From Zerene cesonia (lineage: Eukaryota > Arthropoda > Insecta > Lepidoptera > Pieridae): a DNA stretch of 64,000 nt. Under the pieces are notes generated by a model. That model had not been told where the DNA came from, did no database searches, and saw nothing but the letters and a program-made list of their open reading frames with translations. The stretch lies in the NCBI RefSeq assembly GCF_012273895.1, contig NC_052111.1:7192001-7256000 (forward strand), in the 5' to 3' direction. Below are positions 12,526-27,239 of the stretch, piece by piece (the stretch's first letter is position 1; each line of letters starts with the position of its first letter). Made by a program: the position numbers and the translations under genes.

Positions 12526-14047
12526 TGAATGTTATTGTATGTTTGGGAAGTAGGTATATTTAGCATTGTTATAAATTGCGACACTCGGCTTTAGTTAAAG
12601 GGAAATTGTAAGCAAACAAAGGCTTTTGCATCTCTGTTTTGCCATGTAAATTACGTTGTCGTTTTTCTTGCTTAACGTGGAAAATGAAATGCGACATTTT
12701 CAACATTAAAGATTGCGCTGGATATTGGCGGAAACGTCGAATTTCCGGAAATTTCGCGTTTAGCTTCGAAACGAGAAACGAGAAAATAAATTGAAAACGC
12801 TGCGACATGTAAAATGCATCGCCAATTTTTTTTCAACGCATGTTCGTAACCTGAAAATGGATGTTTGAATGTATTTCAGTTTATTATGTATAGCGCAGTC
12901 CAAAAACTCAATGCAATTAATTTTATATACGCATTTATCAGATTGGAAACAACCGTAGATGAATGGGAAAGACTTAGTATGTTCTTGTTATTCTTTAATT
13001 ATACGTAGGTACCTATTCTTAATGAAAATTAACAACCAAACATTTCCTAAAGACCAATCAATACAAATTGACAAGGACATTCAAATGATGTTATATATGC
13101 AATGTCCAATTATAATAGTGCGCTGTACACGTTTCGCAATTGCAGGGCGGGTCTCATGAACTGTGCCGGTCAACGCCCCCTAAGTCGAATCTACGACTTT
13201 CTAATGGGATTAAAATTTGTTACTCTGCGCACGATGACGCGAGCCTGAAATGCAGCTTTTCATTGCTCGTCAGTTCATCACGTATGGGATGACATTTTTG
13301 CTAGATTTTACTGGAAATTTCCGTGCATGCGTAACTGGTTACATATTTTCAATAAACTGCAATAAAAATTTACGAGTTGAGAATCGAATGTTGTTTGATA
13401 ATTTCTTCCCAAGGAAACGATTATCAAATATTCTCAAGACATCAAGACATGGTATTATATACGAAGCAATAAATAACTAAACCTGTTACAATGCATCTTA
13501 AATATTGAAAAAGATCTCTTAATTTCAAATAAAACGCTGAATAATTTTGTATGGTCTTAAAGTTTAAACTCTAATACCGTATAAAATAATAATTTCAAAT
13601 TCACATTAATTACAAATGCTAACACACTTACGTTTTAAAGTTATGACATTTCGATGGAAAATTGAACAATTTGTGCGCGGGTAAAATCCTCATTAGCTTT
13701 AATGTCATCGATGCATACAATCGTTTAGCAGACCGTGTGCAATTGTGTTCTCATAGAGCTAGAGATCGCAAGGGCAGACAGGCGGGCTTTCACCGTTCTC
13801 TCTCGCGTAACTGAAAATTACCACTTGTGTCCTGTACGTAAGGTGCCATTTCAGTTGTGCCAACTGTGGCTACTCGCAACTTTCCGTGTTGTTAAGAAAG
13901 TTATTGAATATTGATTTGTTTATTTAAGATTTATTAGAAGTTCAGTTTGTTTACGACTTCCCTTGCGGTCTTTTTGAGTAGGTACCTTTTTTCAGGAGTT
14001 TTTCGAGCGTTCGTATTGTTGATAGAATACGTGAATGTTTTTATTGC

Positions 14048-14071
14048 TATATATATATATATATATATATA
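14048..14071. repeat. (TA)12 microsatellite
   Basis: An uninterrupted TA dinucleotide run of 24 nt. Confidence 0.95.
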
Positions 14072-17000
14072 CATATCATGTGTCTAGATATAAATATAAA
14101 TTCTTCCGAATTTTTGTAACGTTTGCTTATATTGTAAAATAACCAGTTAGTTCTTAGCAATTCGTATTTTCGTTCGAAGTGAAATAAACTTCTTAAAATC
14201 TTCGACAGCTGTGGTACTTGATATGACAATATTTCATTCCATCTCTTTCAGGAGCAGATTAAAAATTTTGTATTATTGCCAAAAACTTACTTGTTGGATT
14301 TTTTTTTTTTGTAATTCTGTTAAATATATAGAATAATGTGTTTATAATATCGGTGAAACGGCACAAAATTGAATTGACGTGTCTTTGAGGGTTTTGTATG
14401 TCCTAATCGCCAACATAATACCTACAATTCCATCTTTTAAACTTAATTGTGTATGTAACGTAACGTAACGTTCTCAAGAAAATACTGCACCTAAAAAAGG
14501 AATTACAACTTGCCTGATGATACCATCGTGCGTATGGACAAAAATTGGGGCAATCGAAAGTTTGACACGTGTGATTTTATCGTAACGTGTCGTCCATTGA
14601 TGAAGTGCTTATGACAAGTCCGCATCGATCTCTTCCGGTGGCTCCAATGCCGTATCTGTTAAACATTCGACGTATTTGTATTTATCATGAGCTCAAAATA
14701 GCCTTTATCTCGTTCGCTCTGAGGTCAGTGGGCGCTGCGTCGGCGCACGATCATTACGAGCTCTGATTAAACCCTTCTAGTTATGCGTAGTAGTTTTTAT
14801 TCCATAATTAGGTAGTGTAATCCGTAGCGCCGTGTATGAATTATTAATTATTATCAATGGAATGAAAACTTTATTGTCGGCTCTTAGGTACATTGTGGAT
14901 ATTGCACAACGCCTTCTGTTTCAATTGAAAATCTCTTGCTTTGAAACATTATTCATTATTATTATTAAATTTCCTTGAATTGTTATAATTGTTGAATATT
15001 AAATTAAAATAAATAAGATACTTTTCCTCGTATAAATTCAAAACGCTTCCTACTATAATATTTCCAATATTAATAAATAACGAAAAACTAATTCCTACGT
15101 AAATCTACATTGAAGTCGCTAATAGGAGTTTTATCCCTATTTAGAGATCAGGATAGTAAGTGCGTGTTAAAGTTTAATTCAGAACTTGTTCTCAGTAGGT
15201 AGGTACTGCAATACTTCTAACGACAGGCGTAAAAACATGAAGTTTTACTTATTATAGATTCTATTTTAACATGTCTCCTACAGATATATTTGTATATTAT
15301 TATTGTAATATTGTTGTCAAAGTTTCAATTCGATCGTGCCATAAGTATTAGATTCGCGTCTCATGTGCCCGAAGAAATGTAATAAATAAAAGATACGGCA
15401 GGCTGCCCTCCACATGACTTATTGCTGGTTCGACTCGTCGTTCATCTTGATGTTGTGTACAAACTCTATGGACCATCCATTCCATTGAATTTATTAATAT
15501 TCGGTACATATTTCGATAGTGATTATGTTTCGGATAAAAAGTTTAAACCACAATCAGAAGTTATCGTAGTATATTTATCAAGTTACATTAGTTTGGACAT
15601 GGAATGCATGTTAATGTAAAAAAAACTGTACGTAATAATGTTAATGTAAATACTGTATATCCTAAAGATGCGCCAAACAACACATGTCAGACACGTTCAT
15701 TATTTTTTATGATTGAAATGTTGTGTCGTTTCAAATAAGTCGGAAATATTCACGATATGCATCTAACAGAATGTTAAATGTTAATGAGACGAGATGTCAA
15801 ATGGAAATTGGACGAATTATAGATGGCACACACATGTATAACTTATATCTATATAATTAAGAATGACGTATTGTCTCGATGTGGGGCTCAGTAGAGGCAA
15901 CGTTTCTGCTTCGGTTGAACGTTTACCGATCAGTAGTAAGCAATTGCAGTTAGTACCAACGTTTCAACGCTTTTAAACATCCCATTATAAAGAGCAAAAA
16001 AAACACATAATCAAACAAGGCGTGCTCAAAAAATAAATAATAATAATCATTGAGGAGTGATGGATAGCAGACACCCGACTTAACGGCCATCAAGCTGATT
16101 GGCCACACTTGCTTTCAATTTTATAAGCCATTATTTTGAAGCTCATACTTTCTCTTTTAGAATTTTGACTAGGGCTTAATTCTTTTTTCATTTCATTGCA
16201 TAATGACGCTTGTGTAATGAAATGAAACATTCGCATAGAGGCGTTTGATCTCGTGCAATTGTTTCGCATAGATTATATCATTAATTGTTAAGAGTTAGCT
16301 CATTCTGTAGGTACATGTAGGTAAGTGTCGACATCGATGAAACGATAAAACCAATAAGATTGTATTTAAATATCGATTATCAAATTTAAATTCCTATGTT
16401 CGTTTTTTTTTATTATTTCGTACGACTGGTTTAAATGGAATGTCTGTATCAATTAATAGTCCTTGCTAAGACGCAACCTTAGCATTAGTCATTGTTGGTA
16501 CACCACTAAGTTGTATTTGGTATTTACTTAACACAGGTATTAGTCACTTGTAATATATGCCACATGTCTTTAATTGATTTGATAAAACATACAATGGATA
16601 ATAGAGGTGTTATGATACGTGTGACATACCTATTACCTAGTTATGTTGTTTTTTATATTGTTTACTATATTTTACTTGTAGGTTATGTTATTGTTGATAT
16701 TAGTCGTCATTATCGAGCAGATGTGAAATCTGTAAAATAAATAAATATGCGTCCTCGCGCCAATAACGTTATACATTATTAGCTACAAATAATTATAACG
16801 TCATAACTCATAGAAATATTTACTTTTATGTGAACTGTTGTACCTACCACGAGAAATTATTCATATTTATTCTGCGTAAAGTTCTCCATGCCGCCGATAA
16901 GGTAACTAATTATACGACGTAACGGAAAGCGAACGGAGCGCAAAAGATATCGAAAGAAAACCTGTAGCGCGCTACTCGACGATCATTCGCCGAAATAATC

Positions 17001-20000
17001 GATGACCTTGCAGAGGTCGCGGCTGTCTATCCTCACCCACTGAACACATTAAACAATTTCTCAATGAATTAGACCGATTAAAAATCACAGTTGGCCCGCT
17101 GCCAGCCGAACATTCGCATAAACATTGCGAATTTAAAGTTAAATTGTCGTTACGTAAAGCGCGGATTGCGTCTCGAACGCTAGTGGAACGCGAGCCTTGA
17201 AATGCCATGGGTACAAGTTCAGATCGTAAAAGGTGCTTGAACTGGAATTCTGTGATCGTGGAAATACCGCTCGTTTGAGTTTAATTTAGAAATTTGAAGT
17301 TTATACGTTGTCAAAGGCGCACTGAACGCAATCAAAGAACCTACGAAACTTTAATTCAGTTTAAACTAAAGATTCTGTGTACACATGCTTATATACTATG
17401 CTAAATATATATGGCGCAACTGTATGTAAGAGGTTCGTAAGTGGATTGCCGGAGAAAAGATTATAAAATGCTAGCCTAGAGGTTTTCGCTCGGAGCGGCC
17501 GCATTAGCCGTAAGTAATAGTTTTCTATACTTACCAGCATATAACCGTCGTTCCAAGGAACCGATAAAAATGCTTTACATGGTACTAGCTAAACTGGTTT
17601 AACGTACTAATTTTTAATTTGAACATAATTATTAATGTCTTTTTTAAATTCATTCTCATTCCTCATACTAATCATATTAAATCCGCTTGAATAGATGACT
17701 AGTTGGAATAAATAATTCATTTTAATAAAGAAGGTACTGGAACAACCGGCATACATACATTCCTGATGCAGCCAAAGTCGATTCGCAAGCGACGCCTACG
17801 GGAAGATCTTATTAATCACAACTTATTCTCGAATCATGCTGTGACTAAGTTTGCATACAAAGTTGCCGAGAAAGTTATCGTATAATACATTACTAAAAGC
17901 TTTGCAATATGTAAGACGTTCATTTTGTTTTATTGACGCTTTAGCTTAGCATAGGTACCTAACATTTATAGTTTGGAATCTGTGCTACTCCGACTGGAAA
18001 GGCCTGACTATATTGGACAAAGTTACGGACATATCTGAGCGCTTCAATCTGAAATTCCTTTCCAATATTCTAAATGTGTATGTATACACTTAAATTGGTA
18101 CATTTAATTACTACGAATTGTTCCGATACGAAGTCGCACAAGTATCTTAAAACAAAACTGACGTCTCGTTGAATATTTCGTGATTGACGTTCGTTGAATT
18201 TAATACAATGTGATTTAATGCGTGGATAAAGTATGCAGTCGGATCACAAAAGCTGTCATGGTTTTATTAATAGTTGGTAATGAAGTCGCGTGGGCTCCGT
18301 TCTCGTGTACCGAAGCGCCGTTTGATATAAGATTTATAAATTCTGGGAACACAAGGAATTTCGTTTCGTCTTGATGTAGGTACTCCGTGCAATAATGAAT
18401 TCCGCTCATAGACTTGGCCTCAACGTTCGCAGTTCATTGTGCAACCTTTGGATTTGCATCTGGATAATATTTTATGAACTCTTTTGACTTGTGCGGTTTC
18501 ATATTTAATTAATTAAATGTAGTGTAAATAGGTTGTCATGAGAGCTTTTATTTTGCAGCGTTTTAAACTCGAAAAGGTGCTTGCCGTGTGTGGTGCACGC
18601 TACGATACATTTTTATTTATGCTAAATTCATTAAAGGAAATGTAAGTAGGTTCACACACAAGATATTTAAACTGATGAAATATAGGTATAATCATACTTG
18701 ATTAAAAGTATGATTATTTAAGTGTTCGTTTGTTTAAGTGTCAGGCTGATTGCAATTTTAATTAGGCTTTTTAAAACTAACGTTTTTTATATTAAACAAT
18801 TTGTTATGATTCTCCACACTATATCAAAACTTTCCGTTCTCTATATAAATCATTTTAGTTCGTGTAGTTTCGCTTGTTTCTTGTTTTTTTTTTGTTCGAG
18901 TTTCATAAACATCATCACAAACTTATGAAAGTATTTAAAATATTAATAAGATAGAAAGTGCAGTAGTGAGCTTTCTCTTTATTCATTTATCATATAGCCA
19001 AAATGTAATTTGCTATGAAGCTGTTCGCTTTGGCCAAGAATAAGATAGTAAAGAAGCCTTTTGCTATGCACAAAGTGGATAAAGTACGTTTTATTAAATT
19101 CTAAGTGCATAACCGGCACTCTATATTGACATGTAGAATTAAAGCTCATGATTATTATTTATAATTCCGAAGCGCCGGAGACAGGTGGCGTCCTGTGTTG
19201 TACATTGACTCCTCGGCCTTGGCGTCCACTCGGCTCAATAGCACGCCACACTCGCGTTATGGCACTGTCGTATTTTTTTTTTCACTCAAGGCCACCAACG
19301 TTAACTCTTAAGTACGTACAATTATCGTGCACATTCCTCGGGACCGGCCGGCTTAATGCGCCGCATGCATTCCTTAATTTTGACGCATTACACATAATGG
19401 CTTTGGAAGGTTCATCTATTTATAAATAGAGCTACACAAAAAATATAACGTTTTTGTCTGTTTATCAAATGGCAATGGATAATTATTTACAAATTAATTT
19501 TTTATTTTATACACACAAATCGCACAGGAATTTTAACGCGAGTGCTCAATCGGGTGTTGCCAAAAAGCACGTGCAAATTTATACAAATTCCGGGAGTATA
19601 TCGCCGAGATGATCGTAAATCCATCAGCTGCGTTAAAACGACGTCATGATGCGTTATTCCCGAAATGCCTTGCAGGCTAAGCAGCCGTGTTTAATGACAT
19701 TGTCGTGAATTAAATTGTAGCATTTCCTTGTACTGTTAAAAATAGCAGCATTATAAAAGAAAAGACGTTTTTTTATTTGGTTTGAACATTGGTAAATTCG
19801 TTCAAGCTGTAAGTAAGTCAATGTCCTTATGATGGTTGCAACACGACGAGACATATAATATTGCAACCGTCACATTTTTAACGTTAGTTCATTGGGACTG
19901 CTAGACTGTAACTCCACGGGGAATATAACGTCTAAATAAAGTAATGAATATTACACAATCATACAGTTACAATACGTTTAAATTATTTAATACGTTTTAT

Positions 20001-20160
20001 AAAGCAAACGCTATCACTTAACACTTTCATTATTATAATTTATTAATTGAAATTTTCTTGTTAAGGGAAAGGTATTTAAGCAGCAATAAGTAATTAAAGA
20101 AAATCATTCGCCTGAATTGTGATTAGTCCGCGCGGAGTCATAGAGGCTTAGAGGTCCCGT
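14072..20160. other. intronic sequence, no gene seen
   Basis: AT-rich sequence without coding signal. It contains a short GTAACGTAACGTAACGTT pentamer repeat near 14456-14472, two copies of ATGTTAATGTAAA at about 15607 and 15639, and a tandem TAGGTAGGTA at 15196-15205. Confidence 0.5.
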
Positions 20161-20303
20161 AGTTTTACCCACATAGATTCCGTTCCCGTAAAATTTCTAG
20201 AATAAAAATTCTATTCTTTGTTTTTGTCGGGTCCTAAAATATGTATTTACTTATACTATCAAATTTTATCTAAATCGGTTCCGTCATTAGAGTATGAAGA
20301 ACG
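20161..20303 (+). mobile_element. diverged tail of lepidopteran non-LTR retroposon (CTAGCTGCGCC family)
   Basis: ACCCACATAGATTCCGTTCCCG, then GGGTCCTAAAATATGT, then CAAATTTTATCTAAATCGG. These appear in the order and spacing of the common lepidopteran RTE-like tail (CCCGCG..TTCCCGT.., AAATTTCATCAAAATCGGT). It lacks the 5' CTAGCTGCGCC and the 3' ACTAATATTATAAA end. Confidence 0.55.
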
Positions 20304-21963
20304 TCTTATTGAACAGTATCATATCTGTGTCACTATGTTGACAGAAAAAAATCTAGAAACGCTAGCGACTTTTCGAATAGAGTTCCACTTGTAGCAAGTG
20401 AACGAACCGAAAGTGTCAGCCCGCTGGCCCGATTGGCGGATCATGGTGTGACGTCATTCACGTCTGCGCCTCGTCTGCGACCGCTTCCCGGTACGTACTG
20501 GCCGTTGGTACTGCCTTCTTGTTAGGCTTGTACCATAGTCAATACAAATAATTGTAATCAGCGGCGATTGGGTCTCTGTAAGTGACTTGTTCGGGTGGTA
20601 AATTTTACGCCATTGTAAAATGGCTTTAATTAACAAGAGCTTTTGGTTTATATCCAAACTAAAATACATTCAAATACATCAATTAAAAATAAGTGTTTCA
20701 ATATTAAATTTACGTGTATAACATTTATTAACAACAATATATATCAACAATGCACACACAGTTGTGTTCGGTTTAGCCATAGACACGTATGCGTCGGTTT
20801 TATTGGCCGATCATTACCATAGTAGGTGAATGCTTAAATATTATTTTAATTCTTAATGACATCATCCGTGTCTGTATGTCAACGGCTATTGTTACCAGTG
20901 GGTATTCGGCTCGCATACTACGAATCTAACTGTGATGAATGAGTTTCACTCTTCGTGTCATTGAACTTTGCTCCAGATTCATTAAGCGTGGGTGGCGAAA
21001 AGAATATACGGAACATGTGTTCATAATTATTTCAGTTGGTCATGTTCGTTCTTGGAACTCTGGTATTATGTTACGAGTGTGCGAAGTCAAGACGACCCTC
21101 TGTGCCGGCAGAAATGTGTATAAAATATAATTTTAGAAACGTATAACGTGAATCGTGATATTATAGTGAAAATAATATATGACACTCTCTACTGAGTTTT
21201 ATTTATGCAAACCAGCGTTTAGGTTTCATTGCTTTATATAACGTCTTCTGCGTAAAATTTAATCAAGAAATAACGCAAATATAGAATATGGAAGGTTGGA
21301 TTTAACCATAACAAGAAAGTGATGGTGATATTTTAAATTTTTATTAATTGCAACTGTAGGACCGTTAATAAAAATTAGTTCTTCTTGTATAGGATCACGT
21401 TTAGTATTCGCGAATCGCTCATTGGTCAGGAAATACCCTACCGTTTACCTCACATTACGTTGGCTTATTGTATTTACGGCGCATTGTCCAGCAAGCGACG
21501 TTTTGCATTGAAATCATTGCTCATCGCCAGCTCCTATTGTGTACAAAACTTTCCTTTTGCGTGTTATTGCTTAGCTTCAAAATGATACGAGGCAAGGTGG
21601 AAAATTTGCTCATCCGTTCACAGTATGCTTAACGACCCTTCACTACTTGTAACTAGATAGTTATGCGAAGTAAAACTTTTCCTATTTATTGCTCAGACTT
21701 AATCAACATAAATACCAGGTACGTGACGTAAAATAAATCAAGTAAAAGGCCTCCTTAGACCCAGACATCTCAGAAATCGATGTACCTACGAGACGGTGTC
21801 GCACTGCAGATATCTAAGTATTATAACTCGCGTCCGCTATTGGAGAAAGTTTCTCGGGCTTTTTTTTTCTCATTGGAAATTAATCATTTCAAATTATTAT
21901 ACTTTGTGTCTACTCGACAAGCGCTAATCGATTTAGCGAACGCTTCGAGGCATTAGACAGATT

Positions 21964-22080
21964 TTTACCGACTTCAAAAAGGAGAAGGTTCTCATTTTGT
22001 CTGTATTTTTGGGTGAACCGATTTTGACGATTCATTTTACAATCTACCAATTTGATGGTGGTTTGGATTGTTGTTTTAAT
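21964..22080 (+). mobile_element. dispersed lepidopteran repeat, ACCGACTTCAAAAA family, copy 1
   Basis: It begins CCGACTTCAAAAAGGAGAAG, followed by GGTTCTCATTTTGTCTGTAT, GGGTGAACCGATTTTGACGA, and a degraded end. The same order of blocks occurs at 40085-40262 (-) and 48103-48200 (+). Confidence 0.7.
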
Positions 22081-23489
22081 TATTTTTAAAAAGTATAATT
22101 TGAGCTAATATTTTTACGGCGACGAAATAGCCATCGCGCATCGTGAAGGTAAATAGCGGAGCTTGAGTTTCATGTCTCTCGTAGCGCCTATTGCGATAGT
22201 CTATTACGATATTAATTTCGCGTACTGCGATCAGATCTCGCCGTTGGCCAGCGGCGTTGGCTGTTTGTTGCCTTCAATTAACCCAGTTGTTGGTCCGGTC
22301 ATTGTGTACAGTCTGCTCGATGTCTGCTTTCTTCCACCATTCCGTAATGAGTATAAGTAATGTTGGTCTTGAGTCTAAGGCATTGATAACGAGTTACGTG
22401 AGAGGTATACACGTGTTCTGTAAGTACTATTATACAGTTAGTTACCTCATCTGTGGTGCCAGGCTTTTTTTTGAGCCACCGCACAATAAGCTTCACTCAT
22501 CTGTAAATGTTTTTGGCAGGTTATTTGTACGAAAAGTGTTTTTGCAATCTTACATTTTGATGGACACGCGTTTTTCTTTAGATCTGCCAAGCTATTATAT
22601 TTATGTTCAAAATCGTTTGTGGAGTGACTTTGTAAACATTACATAAAAAATCATTTCATTGGTGACCTGGATGTCCTTTAATTAGGCACTAATTCTCGGA
22701 GTAACTTCTTATAAAATTGTAGTGTGATTTAAAACGTGACAATATATTAACTTTTAATAGTCTAGCCAATATTTACAGCTGGTTGAGTTTGCTAATTATT
22801 ATTTGTAGTTTTTTATTCGCCTTTGTGACGGACAACCCGAGTGACCTAATTGGCATCTGTCTACATTTTTCAATGGAACCATTTCCTTGAACTCTCCTTG
22901 TTGTAAATATAATTTTTCTCCGGTCTATGTTATAATGAGCTGAGTTTGTTAAAAGATGTCATTGTGTCAATTTAGCGAAGGTTAGGTAAGGCACTGTGCT
23001 AAAACTGCTAGCACATACTCGTGGATATCTATAACTTCGAATGAACAATTATTTTTTCATTTATTAATTTAGTCGTTATTTAACAACGAGGTCATTAGCG
23101 ATCACAATAATTAGTACATAATTACATCAGATTTCTTGTATGCGTGTACATATTCTAATAAAGAGTTTGGTAATTTACATTTACCTACGACACTCGTTAC
23201 TATTAAATAGACAATCTATTAAAAAATTGTAGTATAGAGACGTCCAGATTACACTTTCACATTAGATTAACAATAATTCTTACTGGTGCTGCTGTAGTAA
23301 TTAATTAGACACGTTGAACTTTTTCGAAATGGATCGTTTACGTAACACAATTTAATTAGGAACTTACAGTTCTTACATTTTCATTCAAACGTATTTTTTA
23401 AACATATGCATCTCGCGCATTATTCGATATATAAACACACCCTATCACGCCGAATTATTGAATAATTGACACGAAATATTATAATATTT

Positions 23490-23520
23490 TCACGCACCGG
23501 TTTGTAACGTCGGTGCGTGA
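23490..23520. repeat. 10-bp perfect inverted repeat, 11-nt spacer
   Basis: TCACGCACCG (23490-23499) and CGGTGCGTGA (23511-23520) are exact reverse complements separated by 11 nt. The arms are GC-rich in an AT-rich setting. Confidence 0.8.
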
Positions 23521-26077
23521 CTGGAATCAGTATGCGTTCTCTTGATGTGCTGTGATGAAATTATAACTACGCATCGGAATTTAGAGTGCACTCGTGTCTT
23601 AGCATTTTTGTGCCACCTTCAAATTGAGCTTGAATATTCCGCACTGCGTAATTGTAAGTAGATAGGTATATACAAATTTTGTCAAACGTGACATTGCGAT
23701 CACTCGCTTGTTGGTGAATTGACAATGGGACTTAACGCCTACTTGCCATTGCGCACACGCTTATAAAATCAACATCTTTACTATCGTGTTTGTATCGTTC
23801 GTTTTGACACCTTCGTGTTTAAGTGGGAAACTGTGGTCATTAGTTTTATTGTTGTGAATTTAAGTGAGTACAAATTTGTTCAATGTAAATTTTCTGTAGA
23901 CTTTATGAAATATATTTATGTATGTATATCGCAAACCATTTGGTTTCGTCGCAGAGAAATCCTATACATACTTTGTGTCTCATTTTAAAATCTTGGCATT
24001 AATTTTGCTTTGTTTTTAGTGGCGCTTTCGACCTGTGGCGTCTGTTGCCGGCGCTTGCACATCCGTGACTGACATTCTCGTTATAAATATTGTAAACAGT
24101 TTGCCTCCAAATTTTCACCGATGTTGACGTTTGCCAAGAGAATCGTTTGAGTGACGGTATTTCTGGATGCAGGCTTTGACTATTTGAAAGAGTAGTTTGA
24201 TGATGATAGTTTTACGGGAGGATATATTTCTCATATATACAGGAAAATAATAATACATGTTTATTAGTGATCCAATTGAATAACACATTTTAAAGTTATT
24301 AATAATCGGACCAAATAATTATAGCGACACTTTTCTCTGAATCTCGTTTCTAATATCTCCATGCAGTATGCTCTTGAAACTTCATGGCTATAGTGACACT
24401 TTTTTTTTAAATAAACACAAATGCATCCGAAGTATAAATAAATTGGAACAGTGTTAGAGCGTTTAATTGCGTGTCTTTCATCTCGGCGTGTCGTGTTTCT
24501 GTCTGCGTGCTGTTACGATTTAAATTACGCGAATTGCAAGCGCTGGTTGGTTTAATTGCGATTGGATTGTGATCGTTGGAATATTATCGTGTCGATTTCT
24601 TGAGGCGTTCTGTGGTTATTGTGAATTATAAATGGTACTTATCGATAATGGTGTCGGTGGTAATGGACGTTTTCATGTTCGGTTGTAATTTTTGGTAGAG
24701 GATTGTTCTTTATGTTCGCCGCACCCTGCAGATAAGAGATATTTACGTGCGTTTATTTATTTTTTACTAAACTTAATAACACGATCGACATATTTTTTAA
24801 GCGTCGATGTGGATTCAATTATGTTTTCCCAAAATTTCTCAGCTATCTCTCGTATAGGTACACGACCATTTTGTGGAAATTTGTGAAAAATGATTTTTTT
24901 AAATGATGCACTTAACGACGAATGCCTATATAGATTTTTATGTTTATTTCATTTTAAGTGTATCGTGCGCGATTCATACAACAGTTTTCGCCATTTTGAA
25001 AGAGCTTGTTAAGCCTTTACAAGTTGTAACACCCAATTTATTCATATTGCTAGTCGCTACATTCACTGCATCATGTTCCGCATTAGCTACTGTCCAACTC
25101 GATCTTTGAACTGTTTGTTTTAATAGTATATTAAATTTACTTGTACGCATAATTTTCGCTACTGCATGTTACATTATATATATACATAGCTGTATAATAA
25201 ATTTACTCACCCATTACATATTCATTAAGATTCATAGAAAAGAAAATCACTTCATTATAATGTGTAATACATAACTTATCAAGCAAAATATAATAACATG
25301 ATTTCTTTTATAAAGAAATTAATAATAATGGAATGTTCTCTATTTAGTTAATTAAATCCCATTTCATGATAATAATAAAAATTGTTTATCAATGTTGTTA
25401 CGCTACCAGTCATAAAGACTATAATGAAAATTCATCCTTCGGTGTACAATTTCGTAATTATTATTTTATGTTTTGTTGTTTGACATTAACTGCTGCTTTA
25501 CATGTGATTTTTAATAAACTTTATAGGTAACATGCCGACCTTTGACAGTAGGTACCTATCAATATTTTTTTTTGTCTGTCTTGAATGTCACTCACTGTCG
25601 GCTGTTCTCAGTAGAAACTTCTTTTTCTATCGATGGAAACGGTGGTCTATTCAAAAGTGTTAAGTTTTAATATTGCTTATATCTTAAGTGTATTATGTTT
25701 AATCAAATCAATATATCTGCATAGGTAGGTATGTCTTTTAATGCGGTTTAAATGTCTTTAAATCGGTTACGTATTGTTTAGCTTTCTACGGCACCGATCG
25801 TAGATTGGCGCTGGGGAGCTGGCATGTGTTATCTGTGGTCAGTGGTGTGCCCACCTTATTAACCTCCGTTGAAAGGTTATCATTGGGTTTAAGCTCCTTG
25901 TTTGGGGATTTTGTATGGTTTTGTTTGTATGAGAGTCTGGTTGATAGGTTAATAGAGGGAAACGGGCTCTATACGACGAATATAAAGCTGATTTTTATTA
26001 TTTGATTGCTCGCGCTTATCTGAGGAATCAAAGTATATGTAGGTACTTAGAATGTACATGATTCCTTAGTTCTATAG

Positions 26078-26118
26078 GCTATATATGTACCACAAACGAA
26101 GCCAGGGCGGGTCTCTTA
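26078..26118 (-). mobile_element. fragment of GCGGTCCGCC/GGCTTCGC retroposon tail
   Basis: GGCTATATATGTACC followed by GAAGCCAGGGCGGGTC resembles the 45285-45336 copy. It is short and diverged. Confidence 0.4.
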
Positions 26119-26794
26119 AGTCTATAATGCCATAAGCAACAATGTCAGAAAAGCACATATTTAATTTTTTATGTAAGTACACTATACATATATTATCACA
26201 CGTCTAAACCTATGTTTAAGCCAATATTAGTAATTTGTAGGAATAAAGAAACAATCGTCCTATTTAGATTTTATAATAAAATGTAGAGTCTCCTCGTGTT
26301 TAACTTTTTCTTATTTGATTTAGGTTTACACATGAAGACATGATATCCATAACCTTCCTCAATGTTACTTAGCCGTTGTGTATTTGAATTGGTAATAAAC
26401 AAAAAAATGAAAATAAATATATAATATACGAATTTTATAAAATGTATTTGCAAAATAGACAATAATTGTGTTTGGATTTTAACGCGGTTTTCAATCTAGA
26501 GTACATAAATGTTTTAATACTTCGTTAAATGTTTCAAAACTATTTAAAAAGTAACAAGCAATCACGCACATTCGATTTGTTAAGCTGCTAATAAGTATAA
26601 GAATCCATTTTGGAAACATTTCACTGAAATTCCATTCCATCGGTTATAAGAAGTTTACAAGACATTGTTTTCAAATTGCACGAAACGCATATAGCAAATA
26701 CTGTTATATGTAACAATTTTAAACCTTTTTTTATTCTTGATAGAATAGAATTTCTCAATTTTCGTATGCTATTTGTAGTAATCTATCTAAATGT

Positions 26795-26952
26795 ATACTA
26801 CTAAAATAAAGCTGCAGAGGCTGTTTATTTTTTTGATCGCACTAATCTCAGGACTGGACCGATTACGAAGATTCATTCCCCATTGGATAGGTACGTAATC
26901 CATGAGTGTTATGCGGAGTCACGGGTGAAACCGGGATGGACCACTAGCGAAA
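26795..26952 (-). mobile_element. retroposon tail, GCGGTCCGCC/GGCTTCGC family
   Basis: Minus orientation. ACTACTAAAATAAAGCTGCA, then CACTAATCTCAGGACTGGAC, CGGGTGAAACCGGGATGGAC and CACTAGCGA follow the lepidopteran tail that ends in TTCAGCTTTATAATATTAGT. Moderately diverged. Confidence 0.6.
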
Positions 26953-27175
26953 GATGTATTTTTTAGATATATAAACTGTAGTATTAAAGCTCCACCCATA
27001 ATTATTAAACACATTACAGAATACAAATAAGTCCGCGCATTCATCCATTATTGTCTGATTTATATATGCAATATCAGCCAATTGATTACGACCGATACAG
27101 CCGATGATATACGACCGTTTAAATTCAAATCAAAGTCAAGCATTGAAATTAGTTGTTTAATTTGATGATAGCTTC

Positions 27176-27177
<2 letters not shown>

Positions 27178-27235
<58 letters not shown>
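27178..27235. repeat. (TG)29 microsatellite
   Basis: An uninterrupted TG dinucleotide run of 58 nt, the longest simple repeat in the window. It is translated on the minus strand as a His-Thr run in a spurious frame. Confidence 0.98.

Positions 27236-27239
<4 letters not shown>

Larger units (their letters stand above)
8300..14046. other. intronic sequence with two perfect palindromes, no gene seen
   Basis: Mostly AT-rich. A GC-richer patch at about 9085-9215 is open in both strands, but neither translation resembles a known protein and no good acceptor/donor pair frames it. Palindromes at 10392-10414 and 12508-12525 are listed separately. Confidence 0.5.
20304..27177. other. intronic sequence, no gene seen
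   Basis: Apart from the repeat at 21964-22080 and the hairpin at 23490-23520, I see no coding exon. The longest open frame (22257-22646, 129 codons, +) has cysteine-rich and hydrophobic AT-driven composition, no recognisable domain and no splice support. Confidence 0.5.

Noticed and set aside
22257..22646. 129-codon plus frame with Cys and hydrophobic residues
   Set aside because: AT-rich codon pattern, no domain, no acceptor or donor support, overlaps other random frames.
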